From assembly GCA_010094045.1 (NCBI GenBank), contig ML986619.1:132858-196857 (forward strand): a stretch of DNA of 64,000 bases, given 5' to 3'. Below are positions 36,906-46,923 of the stretch, piece by piece (the first letter of the stretch is position 1; every line of letters starts with the position of its first letter). The notes under the pieces were generated by a model. It worked only from the letters and a program-made list of their open reading frames with translations. It made no database searches and was not told where the DNA came from. The position numbers and the translations under genes are program-made. This DNA is from Lojkania enalia (lineage: Eukaryota > Ascomycota > Dothideomycetes > Pleosporales).

Positions 36906-37733
36906 GGCGAAGCGAATCTGTCTTTTTCTCTAAGTTATTCTGTATAATAGTTAATGCGCGATCAACAAGAAACCGAAGTCCATTTAAAGGTTGTCGTGAA
37001 GATGAAGAGCCGGCTCGTCTCGCGGCTTGGTTAGACAAGGCCAAGGGTTGCCGCATGGAGCAACCCGGGGAAGCGCATCCTGGACTACGGGGATCGGAGC
37101 AGGGAACGGAATCGTAGGTGGCGATGAAGGGCTCCACTTCGCGCCAGACACTTTTCACGCCCGCGCCGTTGGGAGGTCCTGATGCGAACGCTGAGCAGAG
37201 GCGAGCAGACAGCAGGGCGGACGTAGCATTGCGTTCTCTCATTGGCCAATTCAGAGGCGATGGGGGTGAATACCAAGGTACCCCCGAAAGTCTCGGCGGC
37301 GGTGCGGGCGCAGAAATGCATCATCGGTTCCCTAACGTCTTGGCGCCGATTGTTCTCCGACTCCGCTGTTGAGCGCAGCCAGATCTCTTGTTCCTTACAA
37401 ATTTGCATAAACGGAATCGCACGATAGAGACCTCCGGCCTGAATCTACTGTATTCGAGTTGTGGTACATGCAGCGGCAGCTGGCGGACCGTTGGGCTCGC
37501 GTTCGCTACTTTGGATAGCTCGCGGAGGATTTTGCAGCAGCGCGGGGAGCGGTGAGCGTGAAGCCTGTAAGCCAACCTTCAAATGCGTCGGGCATCCTCC
37601 GGCGAGAATAACGCGATGGGAGGCTTGGGTTCGACAGCCAAATGCTTACTTTTCGATCTAGTTCCTTTAACACTTTAATTTTGCCGTTCTTTTCATATCG
37701 TTTCTCTTTGGTGCTCTGCATCTTGCCGTCACG
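36906..37733. other. divergent promoter region between the TIM paralogue and MTHFR genes
   Basis: About 830 bp between two divergent starts. Open frames here are on both strands and overlapping, without motifs. A pyrimidine-rich stretch (about 37,660-37,735) directly precedes the MTHFR start, as is common in fungal promoters. No obvious sulfur-regulator site was found. Confidence 0.45.
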
Positions 37734-39808
37734 ATGCACATCTCACAGAAGCTCGCCCAGGCTAGGTCCGAGGGCAAGGCGACCTTCTCTTTCGAATTTT
37801 TTCCTCCGAAAACCGCACAGGTAGGTAGTATCGACCTTTAACGCCTTTTCCAGCGGTGATTGACTCGGTGCAGGGTGTTCAGAATCTCTACGACCGGATG
37901 GACCGCATGCATAGCTTCGGCCCAATGTTCATCGACATAACCTGGGGTGCTGGCGGCCGCCTCTCAAGCCTTACCTGCGACATGGTCAAGGTAGCCCAAT
38001 CCGTTTATGGCCTTGAGACGTGCATGCACCTCACATGCACCGACATGGCGAAGCCTAAGATTGATGAGGCACTGAAGGAAGCATACAACGCGGGCTGCAC
38101 CAACATTCTCGCTCTACGCGGAGACCCTCCTAGAGAGAAGGAAAAGTGGGAAGTCACGGCTGGAGGGTTCCGCTATGCGAAAGACCTTGTTAAGTACATT
38201 CGCGAGCGCTATGGGAACCATTTCGATATTGGCGTCGCCGGATACTCGGAGGGCTCCGAAGACAATTCCGATGTCGATCAATTGATCGATCATTTGAAGG
38301 AAAAGGTCGATGCTGGAGCTACCTTCATTATCACCCAAATGTTCTACTGCACCGATACCTTCCTAACATGGGTAGACAAAGTTCGTGCCAGGGGTATCGA
38401 TATCCCCATCATCCCCGGAATTATGCCAATCCATACCTACGCAGCCTTTCTGCGTCGAGCGAACTGGACAAAGTGCAAGATTCCGGATCACTGGATGGCA
38501 GCCCTCGAGCCCATCAAGAATGATGACTCTGAAGTCCGAGAAGTTGGAAAAGGCCTTGTTGCAGAGATGTGTCGCAAATTGATCAATGCGGGCATTCTGC
38601 ATATGCACTTGTGAGTCGCTAGTCCCCCGCTATATTGATTAATACTCATCTTCCAAGCTATACTATGAACCTTGCGCAAGCGACGCGTATGGTATTAGAG
38701 GAATTGGAGCTACTTCCTGACCTAGAGAGTCCTCTGGAGAAGCCACTGCCGTGGAGGCCTTCCCTTGGTCTCAATCGCCGCGACGAAAATGTTCGTCCCA
38801 TCTTCTGGCGCAATCGGAATCGGTCGTATATTGCGCGGACCCAAGACTGGGACGAATTTCCAAACGGTCGTTGGGGGGACGCCAGATCACCTGCTTTCGG
38901 TGAATTGGACGCATATGGAATTGGTCTAAAAGGAACGAATGAACAAAATATCAAATTATGGGGAACGCCAACCTCGATTAAGGACATCTCGGATCTGTTC
39001 GTCCGCTACATGAGCGGCAAAGTTGACTCGCTTCCCTGGAGCGAACAGCCCATCTCTAGTGAGGCAGAGTCGATACAGGAGAACCTAATCGATCTCAATC
39101 GGCGCGGGTTCCTCACCATCAACTCCCAGCCCCATGTTAATGGAGCCAAGTCATCTCACCCTGTCTATGGATGGGGCCCACGAAATGGCTACGTCTATCA
39201 GAAGGCGTATCTGGAAGTCCTCATCTCCCCCGAATATATTGCTGAGGTGATCACTAGGATCGAGCGAGATCCGAACCTCACTTACTACGCAGTTAATAAG
39301 GAGGGCGATCTGAAAACAAACGCCTCCGGCGATGGACCGAATGCTGTGACGTGGGGCGTTTTCCCTGGTAAGGAGATTGTTCAGCCAACTATTGTAGAGA
39401 CAGTCAGCTTCTTAGCCTGGAAGGACGAATTCTATAGGCTTGGCCAGGACTGGGCCAACTGCCATTCCTCAATCAGCCCATCTCGATATGTTATCGAAGA
39501 CATCATGGATACATGGTACCTTGTCAATATTGGTGGGTCAAGCTTCACGATCGTCGAATTGTTGAGTATGTACTGATGCTAGGGTAGTCAACAACGATTT
39601 CCATGTCGCGGATGGTATCTTCCGCCTCTTCGACGGCCTGCAGGTTGAAAACATGGACAAGCCGCTCCACGGGATTGGTACCCTCAACGGTCACTCCGAA
39701 GAAAACGAGATCGTGGGAGAGCCTATGGTCGAAAACACAGTTGACGCTGCAAAATCCGCTGCCTCGGCAGTCGTTAATGGCGTCAACGGTCTAAAGCTTT
39801 CCAACTAA
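37734..39808 (+). CDS. MET13: Methylenetetrahydrofolate reductase, MET13 type
   Basis: Reduces 5,10-methylene-THF to 5-methyl-THF, the methyl donor for methionine synthesis, in the cytosol. Four exons: 37734-37820, 37874-38610, 38658-39532, 39588-39808; introns of 53, 47 and 55 bp; 639 residues. The FAD-binding catalytic barrel carries FSFEFFPPKT (split by intron 1), FIDITWGAGGRLS, ETCMHLTCT, NILALRGDPP, GVAGYSEG and FIITQMFY. After intron 2 comes FYTMN and the linker to the C-terminal domain of eukaryotic MTHFR (RPIFWRNR, DEFPNGRWGD, LWGTPTSI, INSQPHVNG, GWGPRNGYVYQKAYLE, AVTWGVFPG, ETVSFLAWKDEFY, WYLVNIVNNDFH). The match along the whole length to the yeast Met13 pattern is strong. The last 60 or so residues after VNNDFH are a less conserved, Asn/Ala-rich tail. 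Confidence 0.96.
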
Positions 39809-40492
39809 TATGTATACGCTTCTACACACTTGTTTAGCATTCAACATGAATTTCGGTTGCCATTTTGGAGATCCCGGCAATCACCCGGTTTGATAGCATT
39901 TATAGCGATCTGGCGGCGTTGTACTCTCAACAGTAATGATCTATGGATATTTCTTATGGAGTATGGACGGGGCGTTTCATGCGGGATGGGTAGAATTCTG
40001 GCCTATCAAAAATGCATTGGGAAGGCGTCGATTCAACCTGACGACCATAATGAAGCGACGATGGGTGCTTAGAACGAAAAGTCAGTGAGAAGTATTCTGA
40101 AAGATACCCGACCAGTGCCCTCAACGGTACTTGTCACCTTTCTCATTCATCCTGAGAAAAGAAACAAATGAATCCGCATTAGTTTTGGGCTACTGCCCCC
40201 AGTCGCACATGTTCCTTTTGTGATGAAGATGCGGAACAATGCCGCACCTCGGTAAACGTCATAGCTCCACTCCCACTAAATCCCACCTCCGCATCAGCAT
40301 TTCATCGCAGCACTTCGGAAACATGCCGAATTGAGATTGTGGAACACAACTTGACTTATGCCCCATTCATGTTGCTGATACTATACACAGCTACATCCCT
40401 AGCAAGAACCAAAATCGCATTATCTGGCTTCGGAAGTACACATACACCCAATTGCATCTTCAACCGCTCACAATTTCCCATTCTTGTAGGAC
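39809..40492. other. intergenic between MTHFR and the maleylacetate-reductase-like gene
   Basis: About 680 bp; MTHFR 3' flank and the promoter of the next gene. No gene seen. Confidence 0.45.
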
Positions 40493-40500
40493 TATATAAA
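40493..40500 (+). promoter_or_regulatory. TATA box
   Basis: TATATAAA, 82 bp before the start codon at 40582, at the spacing expected for a TATA-driven fungal promoter with a short 5' UTR. It also argues for that ATG over the in-frame upstream one at 40339. Confidence 0.6.
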
Positions 40501-40581
40501 AACACTCTACCGCAACGCCAGACCGGAGAGTGTCTATCCACTGTATATATTGAAAATCGCCAATACTCCACAAAAGCCACC

Positions 40582-41715
40582 ATGACAGACGCGACAAACC
40601 ACCCTCTTAGCGGACTATGGCAGCCAACCCACCTCCAAAAACTCTATTACGGCGGAGGTTCAGTATCAAAATATCTAATCTCCAGCCTCCCATCCGAAAC
40701 TTCAAAAGCATTCATCATAACCGGACACTCGCTTGCCACTAAAACGCCACTCATCAGGCAAGTCGAGGAGCTTTTGGGAACCAAGCACGCGGGTACCTTC
40801 TCCAAAATCGGCGAGCATGCGCCCGTTAAGGATCTCGACGACGCAACCGAATTAGTTAGAAACGATGAGAGCATCGATACTGTGATCAGCATTGGCGGCG
40901 GGAGTCCTATTGATTCGTCGAAGGCTATATCCTTCCGCCTGCACGAAAAAACGGGGAAGTATCTCTACCACATCACGATCCCGACTACGCTATCTGCTAG
41001 CGAGTGCACAATGATGGCAGGCTTCACAGAGTCTAATGGCGTGAAGACTGGTGTACGGGCCAAAGAACTAGTTCCGCATGTCGTGCTGTACGATTCGTCA
41101 TTCGCGCTGCATACACCACAGCGACTGTGGATGAGCACAGGGCTCCGGGCGCTAGACCATGCAGTCGAGTTGCTGTATCATCCTACCGCGTCGGAGATGC
41201 CGGCGCGATGGATAGATCTCCAGGCCGCGGCTTCGCTGTTCGAGTATCTACCTAAGTATAAAGCGGATCCAGAAGATGAAGATGTTATTACCAAGTTGCA
41301 GCTAGCCGCATTCGCGAGCTTAGGGTTCCTAGGAACAAATATGAAGGGCGGGTTGGGACTCTCTCATGGCTTGGGCTATGCGCTCGGTAGCCCGTATGGT
41401 ATCCCGCATGGCATCACCTCCTGCCTAACGCTCGGCCATGTTGTTAAACTAAAGGCCGAGGACCCGACTGCGGCAGAGCAGGTTGCAAGATTGTTACCGT
41501 TCCTCGGTGAAGCGAGGAGCGGGGATAACAAGAAAGATGCAGAGAAGGTCGGAGATAGGATCCTAGAGTTTGTTCGGGATCTTGATCTCGATTACGATCT
41601 GCGGAATTACAAGATCGGGCGCGATCAGATTCCTGTTATTACTAAGAGGGCAACGGGTCAAGAGGAGGGGGATTTGTATAAGAAGGTTGAAGGGTTGGTG
41701 AAGGGGTTGTTTTGA
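40582..41715 (+). CDS. Maleylacetate-reductase-like iron-type alcohol dehydrogenase
   Basis: Intronless, 377 residues. Member of the Fe-ADH/dehydroquinate-synthase-like superfamily; in aromatic catabolism the closest members reduce maleylacetate to 3-oxoadipate using NAD(P)H. Seen: YYGGGSV at the start of the dinucleotide domain, the nucleotide-binding SIGGGSPIDSSKA, ITIPTTLSASE, RALDHAVELLYH, and GLSHGLGYALGSPYGIPHGITSC, the metal/substrate region. Of the classical iron ligands the Asp-His pair and the two later His positions are represented. I place the start at 40582 because a TATA box lies 82 bp upstream and family proteins begin here; the frame is open back to 40339, but that part is unlike the family. 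The true substrate could be another gamma-keto acid. Confidence 0.88.
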   Translation: MTDATNHPLSGLWQPTHLQKLYYGGGSVSKYLISSLPSETSKAFIITGHSLATKTPLIRQVEELLGTKHAGTFSKIGEHAPVKDLDDATELVRNDESIDTVISIGGGSPIDSSKAISFRLHEKTGKYLYHITIPTTLSASECTMMAGFTESNGVKTGVRAKELVPHVVLYDSSFALHTPQRLWMSTGLRALDHAVELLYHPTASEMPARWIDLQAAASLFEYLPKYKADPEDEDVITKLQLAAFASLGFLGTNMKGGLGLSHGLGYALGSPYGIPHGITSCLTLGHVVKLKAEDPTAAEQVARLLPFLGEARSGDNKKDAEKVGDRILEFVRDLDLDYDLRNYKIGRDQIPVITKRATGQEEGDLYKKVEGLVKGLF

Positions 41716-42587
41716 CTAAATGGACGGCTTTGAGTTAGACATCAGGTGGATATGTTAGAAAGCAGTGCATGAACATGGTCCAGAGAATTTCAAAACCGTA
41801 CCTACCCCTCGATCCCAACTCTATAGGGATATTTTCTTACGAGTGTCTTCGCACCATCCCGCTTGCCGCGCGCGTGGCTATCTCTACATCCCAACCCATA
41901 CTCAACTCCCCGAAAGGGCACAACCCGAAAGCCGAAAGCCGAAGGCCGAAAGCTAGCACCAAGGAAGTAATATAGTGCCTCATTTCCTCAATCAGCCTTC
42001 CGTAATTCTTTACTGCATAGGTTGGTAAGCCACACACCCATCCTAGTCCACCATGTGACTCTTTAATCGCGAGGCTATAGACAGCCACATAGTGGCGCAA
42101 TGATTTACTCGATACCCCTTTCCATACCAACTCTTAGGACTAAAAATTGTCCTCATTCACTAACCAAACCATTTTCGATCCAAACCTATGCATCCACACT
42201 ACCATCTATGAAAAGAAACCCGCCGCACCTTCCACACATCGCACACCCTCATCAACCCTCCACCAACCGATAACATACGATGCAAAAAATGCCGGGGCCG
42301 ATTCGTTTCATGTTTCTAGAAGGGGGAGTCGGGTCTGAGAAGGAGGGTGCGCGAAAACGAGGAGGAACCGGAATGCTGGATGCGGCACAGCAGCACCGCC
42401 TCAAGTACTCGTTCAGCCTCGTTTATGCTTGTAGACGGGATTCATGCAACGGGTACATTATGAGAGCTTTCCAGGTAGATAGGTATTCTATTATACAGAG
42501 CTCTCCAATTTGCACTAGAAAGATTGTGCTGTCTTGATTTGCGGTCTCATTAAATACCTACTCCTCGAGCATTGTGTCCCAGCGACG
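41716..42587. other. intergenic
   Basis: About 870 bp without a supported gene. It holds a short tandem repeat (separate entry). Open frames at 41,765-42,540 are short and overlap each other. Confidence 0.45.
41925..41952. repeat. Four tandem 7-bp units (CCGAAAG)
   Basis: CCGAAAG, CCGAAAG, CCGAAGG, CCGAAAG in a row; one unit has a single A-to-G change. Confidence 0.9.
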
Positions 42588-43841
42588 ATGACGTTGCAGA
42601 CTCCAGGTGCTATGCCCGGACGCTTTCCATCGCCGACCCCACCGCCAGACCGTCCAATTACTCATCCACAGAATACGACCCCAGATCGCTCGCCTGCCTT
42701 TCCGTCCGGTTCACCATTAGACTATAGAGCAAACTCGCTCATCCGGAACCGGCCCCCAGTCTTCAACACCCAAAGTGAAGGACTCCTTCCAAGAGCCCAT
42801 CCGCAAGCGCAAGATCAGACTGGAATAACGCCTCAGCATTTCTTGCCGCCAAGGCCTCAGGGTGGGAGACGAGTAGTATCCGATCCTAGATTTGACCGCC
42901 TAAGACGGAGGCCGGTAGACAGCTTTGGTAGCCCGGTCCGAAGGCGCGGACAAAGACCGACACGGGGTCAGAGAAATCATGCCTCAATCACTCCTTCGAG
43001 ACCGAACAGCGAAGATGGCGGACAGTCGTCGGCCAGACCATCTAGACCGTCGAATACTGAGGCCGCCTCGTATATACCAGTCCTCTACCCAATTCCACTT
43101 GAGCCCAGCCCTCTCCAAATCCACCACGAGCTCCAAGAAAAGATCCGCAGACCTATGACACACGACTCCGTTCCGGGTGTCGTATACATCCTACGGGACC
43201 GCAACCGCCCGCATCTTCTAAAGATCGGTTCAACCAAAAACCTCAGCGATCGATTGCAGGGCCTGAGGAGAGAATGCGGATTGGACGTCGTCATCATCTA
43301 CGTGTCCCAAGAGCTGAAATATCACCCACGCGCCGAGCTCCTAGCACATACTGACTTGAAGCACCTGACGCGGGAGCATAGCTGTGTTTGCGGTACGGAG
43401 CGACATATCGAGTGGCACGAGGTTGATGACGGGTTGGCGCAGAGGACTGTTGAGCGCTGGGTTGATTTCATAAAGCAGGAGCCGTATGATAGGACAGGAG
43501 AGTTGAGGCTGGTGTGGTCGAGGCTTCTTTCCAAGCGTTGCTTCCCTAACACTCTCCTCGATCATAAAGCCCGGTGGACGCACTGGACAAGCGTTCTTAT
43601 TCCCCCCTCGTGGCGGGATCATTGGGAATGTATTACAATGACCTGGCTTAGGCATCCGGTGTGGGGCTCGCTGTGGGAATATAGCTGGCAGGTGTCTTGC
43701 ATTATCTCTTGGTCGGCGGTTTGTTTAGTTTTAAGGAATAGGTGTGCGTTTGGTGTTCTGCTTTTGCATATGGCTTGCGTCTGGGTGAGCGTGTTCGGGA
43801 AGTCGTTGGGTCAGGTAAAGCCGAGACGAGGGAGGCAGTAA
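42588..43841 (+). CDS. T5orf172-domain (GIY-YIG-like) protein
   Basis: Intronless; 417 residues from the ATG at 42588, chosen because the Pro-rich region typical of these proteins starts there (an upstream in-frame ATG at 42534 is possible). Residues 1-170 are disordered and rich in Pro, Arg and Ser (PSPTPPPDRP, VRRRGQRPTRGQ). At about 197-300 lies the T5orf172 domain, related to GIY-YIG nucleases: GVVYILRDR, LLKIGSTKNLSDRLQGLRREC, RAELLAHTDLKH, then a CVCGTERHIEWHEV segment and a helical end (TVERWVDFI). A C-terminal hydrophobic, Trp-rich part (about 380-410) could be membrane-associated. In phages and bacteria the domain occurs in nucleic-acid-binding proteins; many copies exist in fungi with unknown roles. 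Confidence 0.85.
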   Translation: MTLQTPGAMPGRFPSPTPPPDRPITHPQNTTPDRSPAFPSGSPLDYRANSLIRNRPPVFNTQSEGLLPRAHPQAQDQTGITPQHFLPPRPQGGRRVVSDPRFDRLRRRPVDSFGSPVRRRGQRPTRGQRNHASITPSRPNSEDGGQSSARPSRPSNTEAASYIPVLYPIPLEPSPLQIHHELQEKIRRPMTHDSVPGVVYILRDRNRPHLLKIGSTKNLSDRLQGLRRECGLDVVIIYVSQELKYHPRAELLAHTDLKHLTREHSCVCGTERHIEWHEVDDGLAQRTVERWVDFIKQEPYDRTGELRLVWSRLLSKRCFPNTLLDHKARWTHWTSVLIPPSWRDHWECITMTWLRHPVWGSLWEYSWQVSCIISWSAVCLVLRNRCAFGVLLLHMACVWVSVFGKSLGQVKPRRGRQ

Positions 43842-44207
43842 TTCTTGCCGTGTATTTTGTATTTTATCGTAGGAAATGAGTTTATGACTGAGCAGAAAGT
43901 AGCGCTCTAAATAATGTAAGTCTAGCATAACGATTGAAAAGCTCACCGCTGGTGATGTAGTGACAAAGCCCCCTATGTAATGTTTGATCGGAATGCAACT
44001 CACATGTTATGTAGGCTTCAAAGCGTCTATCATGCCGGGAATCTGTAAGTTTCTGTAGCAGGTATTGCACATCTTCCACTTATCCAAAGTCCCTGTAGCC
44101 CAGTGGCATCGTTCAGGATGCTCGCTACGAAGTCGATCCTAGATATTTAATGCTTTTAGGCTCCTTTATAGTTTTATAGACAGCATCGGTCCAACGAGAG
44201 ACACTCT
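43842..44207. other. intergenic, 3' flank of the T5orf172 gene and 3' side of the kinase pseudogene
   Basis: About 365 bp. Some of it may be the eroded C-terminal end of the kinase. A stretch at about 44,096-44,106 (TAGCCCAGTGG) fits a tRNA A box, but no T-arm follows. Confidence 0.4.
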
Positions 44208-45030
44208 TTATAGCAATCTAAAAGCGGCTTGCCATTCCTTTACTATACGAATACTAACATGATATGAATGGCCCCGCTCTGGCGTGAGCTTACGAAAGCT
44301 CTCTAAGGATGTTCCATCGAGAACACATAGCATTTCTAGGAAAATTTGTCCTAAAGAAAAGATGTCGGCTGTGCGACTGCTTGGCTGATGTTCCGCAAAC
44401 TCTTGAGTAAAATAATTCGGAGTACCTCGAATTTCGTGTCCTGTTGTGCTTACCAAGTTCTCAGAAAAGTCTGTCGCAGTCCCAAAATCCGTAATGTATG
44501 TATTGTCGGTTATTAGAAGAACGTTCGAGGATTTCAGATCCTTGTGCCTCATCTTTTGTCCGCGAATGAATGATATGGCGTCAGCCAGACAGCTAAGACT
44601 TTCAGAGATTTTTTGGCAGGCATTATCATGTAAAGTGTCCTCGAGTCCTTCGTTTTCGAGGGAGCCCAAGTGAGACAAAGCGGTTAACTAAGCGATGGCC
44701 CATTATGTTCTGAGTATGGGACATCCTCAATCTACAAATCCCATTGTTTCTAATCCGAAATGTGAGGTGGTTTAGATTAGAAGCGTGCAAGCCATCGAGA
44801 TCGTCTAAGAAGCATCTAAGATCGCATACTGCCGCCGGCTAGGGCATCATCCCAATTATACAGTCATAGAGAAAAGAGCCGACAATCGTAACAATATGCT
44901 CATGGCTAGATACGTGACCGAGGTTACTCATATCTTTGCGGAATGACGCCAAATAAGCGGCTCTTTGGTCAAGATATCGTCTTTTAATAGCAATGGAAAC
45001 GCCTTTGCATGTAGCCTCATTAACATCGCT
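44208..45030 (-). pseudogene. Broken serine/threonine protein kinase
   Basis: Kinase subdomains are visible in order on the minus strand. At about 45,020-44,850 an N-lobe part reads AIKRRYLDQ, FRKDMSNLGHVS and HEHIVTIVGSF; then MMP is followed by an in-frame TAG at 44839-44841 and CDLRCFLDDLDGL. After a frame change near 44,680 comes LADAISFIRGQKMRHKDLKSSNVLL (catalytic loop; HKD rather than HRD, as is usual in this fungal kinase group), TDFGTATDFSE (DFG), RGTPNYFTQEFAEHQ (the APE motif is lost) and TADIFSLGQIFLEML. The frame then stops at 44208 before the final helices. The combination of a stop, a frameshift and a lost APE motif points to a pseudogene of the fungal kinase family often found near NACHT/HET-type genes. 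Confidence 0.8.
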
Positions 45031-46923
45031 GGTTGAACCTCGTCATTTTCTCCCTAGTCATCATCATCATAAGATTGCATTTTCACTTCGATCTATTTCT
45101 TCTCCCCTATGCGATTTACGTTGCTTGAGAAAGAACTGGGCACCATATCGGTCTCTGCAAGTACGTTAGCCAGACATGTCTCTCCTCAGCCTTATCTACT
45201 TACCTTTGATCCACACCCGTAGGCTGCACCGAACCCACATCGTTAATAATAGTGACCGCGGCTTAGCGCGATGAATGCTTCCAGAAATTCAGGAGTCAGG
45301 GAGTGTGGGTATGATGGCATGAAGGGTTGTGGTGGTGAAAAGAACTAAAGAGGTATAGCGTCCCTCCCTGCGTGCTGGAAAATATAAGGGGTACTTTGAT
45401 TTCAAGCGACTATAATTCTGCGCAAACGTCTAGCTTTACCAAAATTTTATGTAAATAATGTGCTATGGCTACTTCTGAACATCCAGAATATTTCCAATCT
45501 ATGAATTACATTCGCATTGTCGCCGTTGAGCCTGATTCACTCTGAGCCTTCCTATATAGCGAAACAATCTCTGTTTGCTGTAGCACTACCATTGAGCCTC
45601 TATCACTCATAAACCAAATGCAAGGGCCCCACCCGAGTCTTAGAGCCTTATTACGATGATAGGAAGCGATCATCAGTCTTAAGCCTGCTGTCGCAGGCAA
45701 ATTCATCTAAGGCCGCCACCCCGGTGGGTACAATCGAACCAACTGCTGATTTCGGCTAGTGCGAAGTGATCTGACAGGCCCTACATAATTATAACGGCGT
45801 AATTTACTTACGTTATACAGCAGGCCAAGCTTGTGGTTTATGGCTGTGCGGATGCTCGAAATGTGAAGATCCGACTCCGGAGCAAATGACGCTGACGGCC
45901 CTGTTTCCCGGTTCTTTTCCAGGGCCTCTTCGCTTAAGCTTAACGTATAATTAACATCCCACCTTTGCGTGATGGGATACTCGCCGTACTAGGATTCGAA
46001 GTACTTGACTTTATAATAACTTAGAGTCTGGACACAGGTGAATTTACAGTTATTCTAAGTTACATTCTTCGGTCATTTCTCCCTACCTTGGATTACACAA
46101 GCATGGCTGCCAGTTAGCTGATTCCTGTAGAGAACACCTTGACGTCGCAACAATACTTCCATGCCACAACACCAACATCATTATCTTTTCTTTCTTGAAA
46201 GTCATAGTAGGAATCCATCCGGACTAAATAATCTCGTTATGACCCAAGGAGAGCATTATTTAAAACGTACGCGGCATTCTTTTTACAATTCCAATACGCG
46301 AATCGGTACTTACGGTCGACTAAATTTTCGCTTTCGGCAATGTTATTGAGGTCCGGGATCATTACTTATGTATTTTATCGTAAGTCACGATCGTAGAGCC
46401 AGTTCTCTAATCCGCTGCATACCCTTAGCGGTTTAATGGTTTAGGGTGATGCAGATCTCCCTGCGCGGAGGAACCGGTGATGCAAATCGCCGGCGGCTTG
46501 CCTGGGAGAGCCTGAGGAACGTGTTACGGGCGAGGAGCTATGCGCTGAAGACTAATCTGATAGTTGCCAAATACAGAGTGGATTTGCTGGAGAGCTTGAG
46601 CGTAGCTCAGAGCTCTGATCTCTGGTACGGATCGGGGTAGCTATCTACCGACCATAGGGAATCACATGACAACAGCCACACTGACAGTGTGACGCATGTC
46701 ATAGCTGACCTGTTTCAGAACGTGATAAGATAGGGAAGACTTTTCGTACGTGCACGGTCAGTAGGGCGGGTGTTTTAAATCGGCTAGTTCCGAAATATTC
46801 CTGAATAGTAAAATAGTAGATTGTAGGTAAGTCTATATCCCTAGCTTGTGCAGCACAATATCAATTTGTTACAACCTAAAGCTCCCGTAATTCCGCCTAT
46901 ACTTCCAATGTCACCCGGTACCT
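45031..46923. other. gene-poor interval
   Basis: About 1.9 kb. A plus-strand open frame at 46446-46640 (helical, Arg/Leu-rich) is the only protein-like piece and is not recognised. No tRNA could be folded from the few B-box-like words seen (for example near 45,745 and 45,990). Confidence 0.4.

Noticed and set aside
44096..44160. tRNA-like A box (TAGCCCAGTGG)
   Set aside because: No matching T-arm, anticodon arm or acceptor stem could be paired downstream.
45975..46015. B-box-like GGATTCGAAG (minus-strand tRNA)
   Set aside because: The T-stem does not pair properly and no A box lies at the right distance.
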